A stretch of 64,000 nt of DNA from DATBGZ01 sp963803115 (GCA_963803115.1 CAWDLN010000015.1:299746-363745); one strand, 5' to 3'; shown: positions 18,048 to 27,027, counted from the first letter of the stretch. Made by a program: numbers and translations. The notes: a model not told the origin generated them from the letters alone.

Positions 18048-20098
18048 CGGTCTCGGTTGCCGCCGACGACGCCGGTCGAGTAACGGCGGTCAGCGTCCCA
18101 CACGCCCGGCGCTCGCCTGAATCCGTCGGGGTCGAGCGCCTGCGCGCAGGCGTTGTTGACGAGATTCTGTTCCTGATTCCCGGCCTGAACGGCGATCCGA
18201 ACGAGCTGGCCCCGTTGGTGTCGGCTTTGGACGGTCCGCAGCACGTGTACGCCATGGCTCCCGGCCCGGAGATGCCGCAGCCGGCCGACTTCGGCATGGA
18301 GCACGTGGCCGAGCTCATGGTCGCCGCCGTCCGCCAGGTTCAGCCGACGGGCCCGTACCGGTTGGGCGGCTACTCGTTCGGCGCCCTGGTCGCGCTCGAG
18401 ATGGCCCAACAACTTCGCGCGGCCGGCGAGTCCGTCGACGCCCTGATCCTCATTGAGGCGGTCTTCGACGAGCGCTACTGGCCGCGCGGTGTCTGGGCCC
18501 GCGCCGTCATCCGGCGCACGGGCGGCCATCTGGCTCGGATCGTCCGGATGCGACCAACGAGCGCGGTTCGCGAAATCGGTCGGCGCGGTGCGCGACTGGT
18601 GCAGCGCGTGCTGCGTCGTTCTTACGACGGCCACGATCCGCTGCCGGCCCAATCGGATGTGTCGAGCCAAGCTGGACGGGCCTATGCCGCGATCACCCGC
18701 TACCGGCCGCGCTACTACGACGGACACCTGTTGCTGATCTCGTCGTCGGCCAACCGCCAGTTCGGCTGCGACACTGCGGTGCTGTGGACCGGCTACGCCC
18801 GCCAGCTGCAGATCGAACGCATCGAAGGCGATCACCTGTCCGTCATGCACACGCCCGAGTCGGCCGCCGCGATCGCCGGCGCAATCGACCATCACCTCGC
18901 GCTGCGGCGCGAGGGTTGGCCGGGGCTTCGGCCGCGGCTCGGATTCGAACGGCCCATGATCCTGACGACCATGCGCTGGTTCGGCGCGGCACGGCTCGCA
19001 CACGCCCTGTCCGAGGCGGGCTTCGCCGTCTCCGCCTGCCGGCCGAGGCGGCACTACCTCGACGTGGTGGACGGCCTGACCCACGACTGCCGGCTACGCC
19101 GGACGTCGCAGCTGCGATCACTCGCAGCCGCGATCCGCATTGCTGGGCCCGACATTGTGCTCCCGGAGGACGAGCGAGCACTGGTCCTGTTGCGTCGGTT
19201 GCACGCCCGGACCCGGCTGCGTGATCCGGGTCTGGCCGAGGTGATCGCCCGCTCGCTGGGTGCCGAGGAGCGTCGGTCGTCGATCACGTCGCGGGCCGGG
19301 TTGGCGGACGAGGCTAGCGCCCTGGGCCTTCTCGCGCCACCGACAGCGGCAGTCTCCAATGTGGACGCGTTGGAGGACTGGATCGCCGAGCACGACTTCC
19401 CGCTCGCTCTCAAGACCGACGGCAGCTGGGGCGGCCGGGGAGTTGCTGTCGTCCGCGAGGCCGCACGCGTCAGCCGTGCGTGGCGCGGCGTCGCCAACCC
19501 ACCCCGATTGCCTCGAGCGTTGAAGCGGCTCGTAGTCGACCTTGAGGCGGGCCCGTTCTTGGCCTGGGCGCGCCGTGCGAAGCCCGTGGTGAACGCCCAA
19601 AAGTTCATCGCCGGCCGCGAGGCGATCGTCACCGCCTCCTGCTTCAAGGGCGAGACCGAACAGCTCGTCTGTCTTGAGGTCGTCCACGCCGCGGAGGCGA
19701 GAGGGCCGGCGACCGTCGTCCGCATCATCGATCATCCGGAGATGGCACATACCGCGCGAACCCTCATCGCCCGGCTCGGGCTGTCCGGATTCTGTGGCTT
19801 CGACTTCATGCTCACCCATACCGGCGAGGCATATCTGCTGGAGCTCAACCCCCGTGTCACTCCGACGTGCCATCTCCTCGTCGAGGGCACCTACGTCGAC
19901 AACCGAATGGTCTCCCTGTTCCCCGCCGAGCTCGTGCGCCGCCGCGAGCCCTCTCTGGCATCGCTTGAAACGGTCGACGTGCCGGTGCGCGCTCCCAGGC
20001 TCATCGAGCGAGGCCACGAGATCGCGGTGGGCTCAGGTCGCGCACTACCGCAGCTGTCCCGTCGACTCAAGACCGCGCTGCGCGGCGCGGTCGACTGA
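18044..20098 (+). CDS. Thioesterase/ATP-grasp fusion protein
   Basis: This 684-residue protein starts at ATG 18044, four bases inside the flavoprotein stop. Residues about 40-285 form a type II or NRPS-like thioesterase: FLIPGLNGDPNELAPL, the nucleophile GYSFG (Ser 111) and a late GDHLSVMH with the probable catalytic His (about 263). Residues about 300-660 resemble ATP-grasp enzymes, with LALKTDGSWGGRGVAVV for nucleotide binding and LLELNPRVTPTCHLL for the metal site. ATP-grasp enzymes join a carboxylate to an amine or thiol through an acyl phosphate. No carrier protein or adenylation domain is nearby. The product could be an amide or ester added to a surface glycan or a small metabolite. Confidence 0.78.
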   Translation: MTVSVAADDAGRVTAVSVPHARRSPESVGVERLRAGVVDEILFLIPGLNGDPNELAPLVSALDGPQHVYAMAPGPEMPQPADFGMEHVAELMVAAVRQVQPTGPYRLGGYSFGALVALEMAQQLRAAGESVDALILIEAVFDERYWPRGVWARAVIRRTGGHLARIVRMRPTSAVREIGRRGARLVQRVLRRSYDGHDPLPAQSDVSSQAGRAYAAITRYRPRYYDGHLLLISSSANRQFGCDTAVLWTGYARQLQIERIEGDHLSVMHTPESAAAIAGAIDHHLALRREGWPGLRPRLGFERPMILTTMRWFGAARLAHALSEAGFAVSACRPRRHYLDVVDGLTHDCRLRRTSQLRSLAAAIRIAGPDIVLPEDERALVLLRRLHARTRLRDPGLAEVIARSLGAEERRSSITSRAGLADEASALGLLAPPTAAVSNVDALEDWIAEHDFPLALKTDGSWGGRGVAVVREAARVSRAWRGVANPPRLPRALKRLVVDLEAGPFLAWARRAKPVVNAQKFIAGREAIVTASCFKGETEQLVCLEVVHAAEARGPATVVRIIDHPEMAHTARTLIARLGLSGFCGFDFMLTHTGEAYLLELNPRVTPTCHLLVEGTYVDNRMVSLFPAELVRRREPSLASLETVDVPVRAPRLIERGHEIAVGSGRALPQLSRRLKTALRGAVD

Positions 20099-20123
20099 CC
20101 CGACGTCCGATGTGGAGAGTGCG

Positions 20124-20678
20124 TCAACAGTCGCGTTCGATGGTGAGAGCCTTCAGCGTGGCCGCCCACTGATACGGAATCTGCCATAGGTAGTCCAGGG
20201 CCGGCAGCCTGGCCGTACTGACATACACGTCGCCGTCGAAGCACCGTGTCACCCGTAACCGAGCCCGCCAAGCCTGATCGGGTGTCGTGACCAGGATGAC
20301 CGACTTCCAGCCGTGCTCGGCGGCGAGGCGCTGGATCGACTGCGCCTCGCCCCGGGTCGTGTCGGGATCGGGATGGAAGCACAACACCGTCACCTCGGGC
20401 ACGGGTGGTAGGCACGTGTTGGACCTCGCGTCCGACTCGATAGTCGACTGCACCACATAACTGGCCCGGTGTGTCCGGGCCAGCTCGAGCGCAACGCGAT
20501 CGCGGTCCCCGGGTCCGCCAAGCTCGACGATCGCGTCGACGCGGGCCGGCGACGGCGGCAGGCTGGGAAAGACGAACAAACGCAGGCTCGTCAAGAGGAA
20601 TACAAGCACCAGGGCCGCAAGCAGCCAGCGGCGCTGCCGCCGAGGGACGGTGTCGCTCGTTTGGATGGCCGTGGTCAT
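20124..20678 (-). CDS. DUF218 (YdcF/ElyC/SanA-like) membrane-anchored protein
   Basis: The 184-residue protein starts at ATG 20678, has about 17 polar residues, one membrane helix (LLAALVLVFLLTSLRLFVF) and an external domain. That domain contains VDAIVELGGPGDR, a TTRGEAQ segment comparable to the NTREEA motif of DUF218 proteins, and VILVTTPDQAWRARL. Family members such as SanA and ElyC affect envelope integrity and lipid-carrier metabolism. The gene is convergent with the thioesterase/ATP-grasp gene, with 25 bases between. It is a little shorter than YdcF, and its biochemical activity is unknown. Confidence 0.75.
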   Translation of the reverse strand: MTTAIQTSDTVPRRQRRWLLAALVLVFLLTSLRLFVFPSLPPSPARVDAIVELGGPGDRDRVALELARTHRASYVVQSTIESDARSNTCLPPVPEVTVLCFHPDPDTTRGEAQSIQRLAAEHGWKSVILVTTPDQAWRARLRVTRCFDGDVYVSTARLPALDYLWQIPYQWAATLKALTIERDC

Positions 20679-20762
20679 TGTCTGACGTCCCCCAGAGACC
20701 GCATGGTCGAACTGGCGGACTGCGACCCGCCGCCTGCGATTGTATTCGCTGCCCCGACGCCG

Positions 20763-21056
20763 TCAGCCCGAGATCGGCCGGCGGCGATCCCGCGCGTTCC
20801 AACAGCTCGTGTGCCAATGCCGGCGATCGGCCAGATCGCCGCGCTCGTCGGCCGGCCAGGCCACCACATGGGCGACGCCAGACCCGATCTCGTGGTCGCA
20901 CCCGGGGCAGCGGTAGGTCTTGACCGCGCCAGCTACCGAGATGTGCCGCACCAACCAGGCGCCGTCGGCAGAGGTCACCGCCCGCTCGATTCCACGGCGG
21001 GCCAGCTCCTCATCCAGCCGTGTGTCGTCATCCCGCCGTTTGTTCTTGCGCGGCAC
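20763..21056 (-). CDS. Conserved actinobacterial zinc-ribbon-like protein
   Basis: Two in-frame GTG starts are possible, 21074 and 21056; I chose the second (97 residues), because its N-terminus (VPRKNKRRDDD) matches the basic start I remember for relatives. The protein has YRCPGCDHEIGSGVAH and RRHWHTSCWNARDRR, giving two Cys plus His/Cys in a probable zinc ribbon. Streptomyces and related genomes have homologues, often misnamed ATP/GTP-binding proteins; no function is known. It diverges from the GT87-like gene across 193 bases. Confidence 0.7.
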   Translation of the reverse strand: MPRKNKRRDDDTRLDEELARRGIERAVTSADGAWLVRHISVAGAVKTYRCPGCDHEIGSGVAHVVAWPADERGDLADRRHWHTSCWNARDRRRPISG

Positions 21057-21249
21057 ACCACTCAGCCTATCCACACATCAAGATCAAGCTTGTGCTGTGG
21101 GCAGTCGTCCACATTGGGTAGTTACGGACACGCCTGTCAGCAAACCGACCGCGCCGCGAGGTCTCGGAAGCGCCGAGAAGGCATGCCCCACGGTACGGTC
21201 GTCACGCTGGCGATTGGCCCGAGACCCCACCCCTCGAAGGGACACCGCC

Positions 21250-22713
21250 GTGGCGCTTCCCGCTGAGCACGCCACCGCAGCGCGCGCGTGGCGCGTGCCG
21301 AGCTGGCTCCTTGCCCCTGGGCTGACACTATTCGGCGTATCGACGATCGCGTTTCTCGGGTTGGCCCGGGTGATCGGTCTTGGTGGATACGACCTGTCGG
21401 TCTATCTGATGGGCGGCACCGACTTCCGGGAGGGACGGCCGGTTTACGACGCGGTGATGCAGAGCCAGTACGGTTCCGGGTACTTCACCTACCCCCCGGT
21501 CACGTTGATGTTCTTCGGCCCGCTGTCGCGGCTGTCGCCCGCCACCGTTCACGGTCTCATGATCCTGTTGACGGTCGCGGCGCTGCTTGGCGTCGTGTGG
21601 CTGACGCTGCGCCTGCTGGGCGGCGCGCCCAACGCTGGCTTGGTCGGGGTTACGGGTGGCATCGCCGGCGCCGCGATGTGGCTGCAGCCGGTGTACGACA
21701 CGCTCGATCAGGGCCAGGTCAACATTGTGCTGATGTGCCTCGTGCTCGCCGACGTCGCGTTTGATGGCCGCACGCGCTGGCCGACCGGGGTGCTCATCGG
21801 CGTCGCCGCCGCTGTGAAGATCACGCCGGCTATCTTCATCCTCTATCTGCTGCTCGCACGCCGGTTCAGGGCCGCGGCGACCGCGGCACTGACGTGGTTC
21901 GGACTGACCGCGTTCGGCTTCCTGGTCGCCTGGTCGGACTCGGTGCGGTTCTGGTTCCATGCGACGTTCGCCGACTCGGCCCGTGTGGCGAATCCGCTGA
22001 CGCCGGCGTCGGTGTTCAACCAGTCCCTGCACGGCATCGCGCTGCGGTTCGCTGGCGACCATGCGGGCGCGGTCATCTGGGTGGTGCTCGCCATCGTCGT
22101 GGGTGCGCTGGGGTTGACGGTCGCGGTTGTCGCGAACCGCATGGAAGGTCCCGTGCCCGGCCTGATCGCCGCCGCGATCACTGGTCTGCTGATCTCACCG
22201 CTGACCTGGCACGAGCACTGGGTCTGGATAGTACCGGCCGTCATCTTCCTGGCCGACGCCGCCCGACGCGTCCAGCAGCGTTGGCCGACGCTGGCGGCGG
22301 CTGTGCCGTGTGCGGTTGCCGTACCGTTTCTCATGTGGCCGCAGCCGACCATCGCTCCGGATCGGATCGGTCCGGCCTCCATCCTGAGTCCGGCCAGGCA
22401 TCTGTGGGAGGACGAGGGCAGTCACAATCCAGTGGTAGCGCTCCTCGGCACCGCGTACGTCACGACGGGACTGCTACTGCTCGCCGCCGGGGCCGTCGCG
22501 CTCTATCGTGTGTACAGCATCGACATTGGACAGTTCATCCGGACCCAGCTGGCGCCGGACGCGGCCTCCCGGGCCGATGCCAAGGCCGCGTTGGGTCGGC
22601 TGTCATCGGGACTCCGCTCGCCGGGCGGAGTCCCGAGGCAGCGGGTGTCACCGGATGAGGTTCATCCGCCGGTTCCCACCAAGGCGACGCAGGACGGTCA
22701 GCGGCCGGAGTAG
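21250..22713 (+). CDS. GT87-like polyprenol-phosphate mannosyltransferase (GT-C)
   Basis: GTG 21250 is preceded by GAAGGGA seven bases upstream; longer readings cover the divergent neighbour. The 487-residue product has about ten membrane helices. Its first external loop contains GGYDLSVYLMGG (the acidic residue of GT-C enzymes) and FTYPPVTLMFF, and a later loop has LTWHEHWVWIVPA, a pattern shared with actinobacterial alpha-mannosyltransferases of the PimE/GT87 group. It would use polyprenyl-phosphate mannose outside the membrane. The polar tail follows the last helix. The 3' end overlaps the convergent dehydrogenase gene by 16 bases. Confidence 0.83.
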   Translation: MALPAEHATAARAWRVPSWLLAPGLTLFGVSTIAFLGLARVIGLGGYDLSVYLMGGTDFREGRPVYDAVMQSQYGSGYFTYPPVTLMFFGPLSRLSPATVHGLMILLTVAALLGVVWLTLRLLGGAPNAGLVGVTGGIAGAAMWLQPVYDTLDQGQVNIVLMCLVLADVAFDGRTRWPTGVLIGVAAAVKITPAIFILYLLLARRFRAAATAALTWFGLTAFGFLVAWSDSVRFWFHATFADSARVANPLTPASVFNQSLHGIALRFAGDHAGAVIWVVLAIVVGALGLTVAVVANRMEGPVPGLIAAAITGLLISPLTWHEHWVWIVPAVIFLADAARRVQQRWPTLAAAVPCAVAVPFLMWPQPTIAPDRIGPASILSPARHLWEDEGSHNPVVALLGTAYVTTGLLLLAAGAVALYRVYSIDIGQFIRTQLAPDAASRADAKAALGRLSSGLRSPGGVPRQRVSPDEVHPPVPTKATQDGQRPE

Positions 22714-23555
22714 TCGCGGAAACCCCGCCCTACCTTACGACCGAGGTACCCCGCGGTCACGAGGTGCTCGAGCAGCGGCGCCGGGGAGAAGCCGGGTTCG
22801 CGGAACTCCAGATACAGCTCCCGCTGGATCGCGAGCGACACATCGAGCCCGACGACGTCGAGCAATTCGAACGGGCCCATGGGATAACCACAGCCCTGCT
22901 TCATCGCGTTGTCGATGTCGTCCGCGGTGGAGTAGCTCGCCTCGACCATCCGCACCGCGTCGTTGAGGTAGGGGAACAGCAGGGCGTTGACGACGAAGCC
23001 GGAGCGGTCACCGCAGACGACCGGCGTCTTGCCCAGCACCGCGCAGACCGCTTTCGCGGTGGCCACGACCTCCGGTGCGGTCCGAATCGTCCGCACGACT
23101 TCGACCAGGCGCATCGCCGTCGCCGGATTGAAGAAGTGCAGACCGACCACATTGGCCGGACGGTTGGTGGCCATCGCAAATTCGACCACGGGCAGGCTCG
23201 ATGTGGTGGTGGCGAGTATGGCGCCCGGCTTGCAGATCTCGTCAAGCGAGGCGAAGAGCGCCTTCTTGACGCTGAGCTCCTCCACCACGGCCTCGATCAC
23301 GAGATCTACATCGGACAGATCGTCCACCGACGAGCTCCAGGTCACCTTGGCCAGCGCCGCATCGCGTTCTTGGTCCGAGAGCTTGTTCCGCACCACTGCT
23401 TTGTTCAGAGATGTCGTCACGCTTTCAGCGAGCCTCGCCGACTTCTCCGCACCCCGGGTCACCGAAATCACCTCGTACCCGGCGTGGGCGAAGACCTCGA
23501 CGATGCCGCTGGCCATCGTGCCCGAGCCGACCACCCCAACCTTGGCGATCGGCCC
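22698..23555 (-). CDS. 3-hydroxybutyryl-CoA dehydrogenase, second domain (frameshifted from the first)
   Basis: This frame carries a complete 3-hydroxyacyl-CoA dehydrogenase domain: IAKVGVVGSGTMASGIVEVF for NAD binding, NVVGLHFFNPATAMRLVEV with the catalytic His, and the C-terminal dimer domain ending in the stop at 22698. The nearest start codon, GTG 23534, would cut off the first Rossmann strand, and no better start lies between it and an in-frame TGA about 60 bases upstream. It is best read as the second half of a ~595-residue two-domain protein joined to the upstream frame at about 23551-23556, where one missing C would restore PTVGAGPIAKVGVVG. Such double-domain enzymes are common in actinomycetes. 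Confidence 0.78.
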   Translation of the reverse strand, partial: GPIAKVGVVGSGTMASGIVEVFAHAGYEVISVTRGAEKSARLAESVTTSLNKAVVRNKLSDQERDAALAKVTWSSSVDDLSDVDLVIEAVVEELSVKKALFASLDEICKPGAILATTTSSLPVVEFAMATNRPANVVGLHFFNPATAMRLVEVVRTIRTAPEVVATAKAVCAVLGKTPVVCGDRSGFVVNALLFPYLNDAVRMVEASYSTADDIDNAMKQGCGYPMGPFELLDVVGLDVSLAIQRELYLEFREPGFSPAPLLEHLVTAGYLGRKVGRGFRDYSGR

Positions 23556-24484
23556 GCGCCGACGGTGGGATCGTCCGAAGTAGACGGCGTCAGCTCATCC
23601 GGCACCACCACCGGAGACCCCGGCGCATCGTAGGCATAGAAGCCTTTGCCACTCTTGCGGCCGAGCAAGCCAGCAGTGACCATCTGCTTGATCAATGGAA
23701 CCGGCGCGTGTCGGCGGTCGCGACCGCCGCGGCGGTACATGGTGTCCAGGATCTCGTACGCGGTGTCCAGGCCGATCAGGTCCATCAACGCGAGCGGACC
23801 CATCGGCAGGCCACAGCCCAGGCGCATCGCGGCGTCCACGTCCTCCCGCGACACGTATCGACTCTCGTACATGGATACCGCGTGGTTGAGATAGCCGAAG
23901 AGCAGTGCGTTGGCGATGAAGCCGGCCCGGTCGGTGATCGTGACGTCCACCTTGCCGATCCGGGCGCAGAGGGCCTCGATGTCTTCGATCACGTCGGGCG
24001 CGGTGACGACCGTCTTGACGACCTCGATCAGGTGCATGATCGGGGCTGGGTTGAAGAAGTGCATTCCGACGACGCGGTTGGGCCGATGCGTGGCGACCGA
24101 GATCTCGGTGACCGACAGCGCCGAGGTGTTGGTCACCAGGATGGCGTCGGGTCGGCAGATCCGGTCGAGGTCGGTGAAGATCGCCTGCTTCAGCTCAAGG
24201 TGCTCCGGTACGGCTTCGACCGCGAGATCGACCTGATTGAGCGAATCGAGGCCAACGGCGAAGGTGATCCGATTCAGCAGGGCATCGCGATCCTCGGAGG
24301 TGAGCTTGCCCTTCGCCACGGCCCGGTCGGTGGAGCCGGTGATCGTGGTCCAGCCCCGTTCGACCGCCGCGTCGTCGATCTCTACCGCGACGACGTCGAG
24401 ACCGCTGCGGGCGAACACCTCGACGATACCGGCGCCCATGGTGCCGAGGCCCACCACGCCGACTTTGTTGATCTCGCGCGCCAT
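23468..24484 (-). CDS. 3-hydroxybutyryl-CoA dehydrogenase, first domain (frameshifted)
   Basis: The gene starts at ATG 24484 (AREINKVGVVGLGTMGAG) and contains a full 3-hydroxyacyl-CoA dehydrogenase domain: the NAD site, VVGMHFFNPAPIMHLIEVV with the catalytic His, FIANALLFGYLNHAV and LLGRKSGKGFYAYD at the end of the second subdomain. A linker follows (SPVVVPDELTPST), after which the frame runs into meaningless Arg/Ser/Trp-rich sequence to 23468. The real protein probably continues in the other frame into the second domain. It oxidises 3-hydroxybutyryl-CoA with NAD(P), a step of butyrate, PHB and ethylmalonyl-CoA metabolism; meaA lies 7 kb away. Confidence 0.82.
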   Translation of the reverse strand: MAREINKVGVVGLGTMGAGIVEVFARSGLDVVAVEIDDAAVERGWTTITGSTDRAVAKGKLTSEDRDALLNRITFAVGLDSLNQVDLAVEAVPEHLELKQAIFTDLDRICRPDAILVTNTSALSVTEISVATHRPNRVVGMHFFNPAPIMHLIEVVKTVVTAPDVIEDIEALCARIGKVDVTITDRAGFIANALLFGYLNHAVSMYESRYVSREDVDAAMRLGCGLPMGPLALMDLIGLDTAYEILDTMYRRGGRDRRHAPVPLIKQMVTAGLLGRKSGKGFYAYDAPGSPVVVPDELTPSTSDDPTVGAGRSPRLGWSARARWPAASSRSSPTPGTR

Positions 24485-24756
24485 CGATGTGTCCTTACCT
24501 GAACGGCGGATAAGTATTTGTGGAGTCTGTCATGTGTGCTTGGACAGCGAATACTGCGGTGACCTTTTGCACGGTCGTTCTCCGGCGCTCGCTCCGCTCG
24601 CGTGGCCCGGGGCTCTTTGACCCGACGTCTTCCCTCGTCGCTCGCTCCTCCGTCGCTCGACTCCTCAGTCCAGACGCCGGCGCCCGGGCGGCGGGACCTT
24701 ACCGATGAGTAGGTTGCGGATTAGACTCGGCTCACACGCGTCCCCAGGGAGCCACC

Positions 24757-26289
24757 ATGACCCTCAACGTATCCTCGCCCGCGCCAGCGCCGTCTGCGAT
24801 GGGTGCGGCACCCGGCGTACCGGTCGTTGTTGATGGACAGCTCATTTCGACCAGCCCGGCCACCGGCGAGGAGGTGGGTCGGTTCCCGGTCGCCGATGCC
24901 GCGGCGGTCGCCGCGGCGGTGGCTCGCGCCCGAGCGGCGTCGGCGTGGTGGCGCGGACTGGGCTTTGACGGTCGCCGGCAGCGCCTGCAGCGCTGGGGCT
25001 CGGTGATCTCCAAGCGGATGAATGAGCTGATCGACATCATGCACGCCGAGGGCGGCAAGCCGCGGGCCGACTCACTCATCGAACTCGGCCCCGCACTTTC
25101 GCACATCGCCTGGTCGGCCCGAAACGCCAAGCGGGTGCTGCGTTCCCGAAGGGTCAAGGGCAGCCTACTGCTGGCCGAGTTCGGCGCCCGGTTGGAGTAT
25201 CAACCGTACGGAGTCATCGGCGTCATCGGACCCTGGAACTACCCGATCAACACACCCATGGGCTCGATCGCCTATGCCCTCGCGGCCGGGAACACGGTGG
25301 TCTTCAAGCCGAGCGAGTACACGCCGGCCGTCGGCCAGTGGTACGTGGACCGGTTCAACGAGATCGTCCCCGAGCACCCAGTGCTGCAGATCGTGTACGG
25401 CACGGGCGAGACCGGCGCGCATCTGGTCCGGTCCGGTGTGGACAAGGTGGCGTTCACGGGCTCTCCCGGTACCGCGCGAAAGATAATGGCGGCCTGCGCG
25501 GAGACGTTGACTCCCGTGCTCATCGAAGGCGGCGGCAAGGACTCGATGATCGTCGATACGGATGCCGACATCGACGCCGCCGCGGACGCCGCCGTGTGGG
25601 GTGGCATGACCAACGCGGGCCAGACCTGCATCGCGATCGAACGGGTCTATGTTGCCGCGCCGGTCTTTGACTCCTTTGTGGACAAGGTAGTTGAGAAGGC
25701 GAAGGACCTGACCGTCGGTACGGGGCCCAACGCCGACATCGGACCGATCACGATGCCCAGTCAGATCAACGTGATCCGCCGCCACATCGAGGACGCGATC
25801 GCTCGCGGTGGCCGGGCGATCCTCGGTGGTCCGGAATCCGTACAGCCGCCACTTGTGTTGCCGACCGTACTCGTCAACGTCCCCGAGGATTCGTCCGCCA
25901 TTCAGGAGGAGACGTTCGGGCCCACCCTCACCGTGACCAAAGTGGCCACGGCCGAGGAGGGCGTCCGGCTCAGTAACGCCAGCCGGTACGGTCTGGGCGG
26001 CTCCGTGTTCGGCAAGGCGCGGGCAATGGCGCTCGCACGCGCGATGCGCTCTGGCATGGTGTCGGTGAACAGCACGCTCACCTTCGCCGGTTTCCCATCG
26101 CTGCCGTTCGGCGGTGTCGGCGACTCCGGCTTCGGACGCATCCACGGCGACGACGGGCTCCGCGAGATGTCCCGTGCGAAGGCGATCACCCGGCGCCGGA
26201 TGCGGTCGGCCGTGCCCACCATGAGCTACTCCCGCAAGCCGCGGCACGTCAAGATCCTGGAGCGCGCTCTCCGCATAATGAACCGCTGA
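24757..26289 (+). CDS. Aldehyde dehydrogenase family protein
   Basis: The 510-residue protein starts at ATG 24757. It has the ALDH markers GVIGPWNYPINTPMG, FKPSEYTP, FTGSPGTARK, the general base in IEGGGKD (usually ELGGKD) and the catalytic Cys in NAGQTCIAIERVYV. FGPTLTVTKV and GLGGSVFGK complete the family pattern. The sequence is closest in style to succinate-semialdehyde or long-chain aldehyde dehydrogenases, oxidising an aldehyde to an acid with NAD(P). The 40 C-terminal residues are basic (SYSRKPRHVKILERAL) and could touch the membrane, as in fatty-aldehyde dehydrogenases. It has no operon partner; 272 bases separate it from the divergent dehydrogenase gene. Confidence 0.9.
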   Translation: MTLNVSSPAPAPSAMGAAPGVPVVVDGQLISTSPATGEEVGRFPVADAAAVAAAVARARAASAWWRGLGFDGRRQRLQRWGSVISKRMNELIDIMHAEGGKPRADSLIELGPALSHIAWSARNAKRVLRSRRVKGSLLLAEFGARLEYQPYGVIGVIGPWNYPINTPMGSIAYALAAGNTVVFKPSEYTPAVGQWYVDRFNEIVPEHPVLQIVYGTGETGAHLVRSGVDKVAFTGSPGTARKIMAACAETLTPVLIEGGGKDSMIVDTDADIDAAADAAVWGGMTNAGQTCIAIERVYVAAPVFDSFVDKVVEKAKDLTVGTGPNADIGPITMPSQINVIRRHIEDAIARGGRAILGGPESVQPPLVLPTVLVNVPEDSSAIQEETFGPTLTVTKVATAEEGVRLSNASRYGLGGSVFGKARAMALARAMRSGMVSVNSTLTFAGFPSLPFGGVGDSGFGRIHGDDGLREMSRAKAITRRRMRSAVPTMSYSRKPRHVKILERALRIMNR

Positions 26290-26393
26290 CCGTCCGGGCG
26301 CCGCCTCGCGCCCGCTGAGCTGCTGCCGTTGACCCGAATCCACCACCATGATTCCCTCGATCATGACGTGAAAGTGGATATTTCGGTTCGAAT

Positions 26394-26445
26394 ATGGCCC
26401 GCGGGCCATCGTCCAGGCTGCGGATCGAGATAGTCCACTGTGGAC
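26394..26445. promoter_or_regulatory. Palindromes upstream of the ECF sigma gene
   Basis: A perfect 16-base palindrome, ATGGCCCGCGGGCCAT, lies at 26394-26409 and a near-perfect one, GTCCAC-T-GTGGAC, at 26433-26445. A third inverted pair, CATGAT/ATCATG, lies about 40 bases further upstream. All are in the 230-base gap between the aldehyde dehydrogenase gene and the sigma factor gene, so they may be operators. No binding protein can be named. Confidence 0.45.
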
Positions 26446-26520
26446 CATCGCAACCTTTCCATGGGTCATCCCGTGTCCATTTGGTAACGGGGTGAGGATC
26501 GAGGAGGGCCGGCGGCTGCG

Positions 26521-27027
26521 ATGGACGACGCGTTCGACGTGTTCTATCAGGACACCTGCCGGCGGCTGATCCGGTTCGCTTATGGGCTGACCGGCGATTC
26601 TGTCGAGGCGCAGGATGTGGTTCAGGAGGCGTACACCCGGGCCTGGCAGCGGTGGCGCCGGCTGCGCGGTTATGACGACCCGGAGGCATGGCTGCGCCTG
26701 ATCGTCACGCGTCTGGTCACGGATCGATGGCGATGGCTGGGAACTCGTCGTGCCTCCGCTTCGGTGGAGCGCCCACCCGCGCCGGTGCAGCCGCCCTCGG
26801 AGGACACGGTCCTGCTCGTTGGCGCGCTGCGGACGCTGCCCATGCCGCAGCGGCGCGCTCTGGTCTTGCACTACCTGCTTGATCGATCCATTGCCGACAT
26901 AGCCACGGAGACCGAGGCGAGTGTGGGCACGGTCAAATCATGGCTGTCGCGCGGACGGACCGGCCTGGCCGCCGCGCTCGGTGAGCCGGCAGCGATCGAA
27001 CCTGCCGTTGGAGGAAGAGATGCCTGA
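26521..27027 (+). CDS. SigE-family ECF RNA polymerase sigma factor
   Basis: The 168-residue product from ATG 26521 has sigma region 2 (FAYGLTGDSVEAQDVVQEAY, RGYDDPEAWLRLIVTRLV) and region 4 (LPMPQRRALVLHYLLDRSI, EASVGTVKSWLSRGRTGL), with a short linker and no region 3, as in ECF factors. LPMPQRRALVLHYL and a helix-turn-helix with SVGTVKSWLSRGR mark the actinobacterial SigE-like subgroup. It directs transcription of a small regulon. The stop overlaps the next gene by eight bases; that partner probably controls it. No strong ribosome site sits close to the ATG (GGAGGG is 13 bases away), so an upstream start cannot be excluded. Confidence 0.88.
   Translation: MDDAFDVFYQDTCRRLIRFAYGLTGDSVEAQDVVQEAYTRAWQRWRRLRGYDDPEAWLRLIVTRLVTDRWRWLGTRRASASVERPPAPVQPPSEDTVLLVGALRTLPMPQRRALVLHYLLDRSIADIATETEASVGTVKSWLSRGRTGLAAALGEPAAIEPAVGGRDA

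Noticed and set aside
25165..26871. A 568-codon minus-strand frame opposite the aldehyde dehydrogenase and sigma factor genes
   Set aside because: It shows the composition of an antisense shadow and crosses two recognisable genes and their intergenic region.
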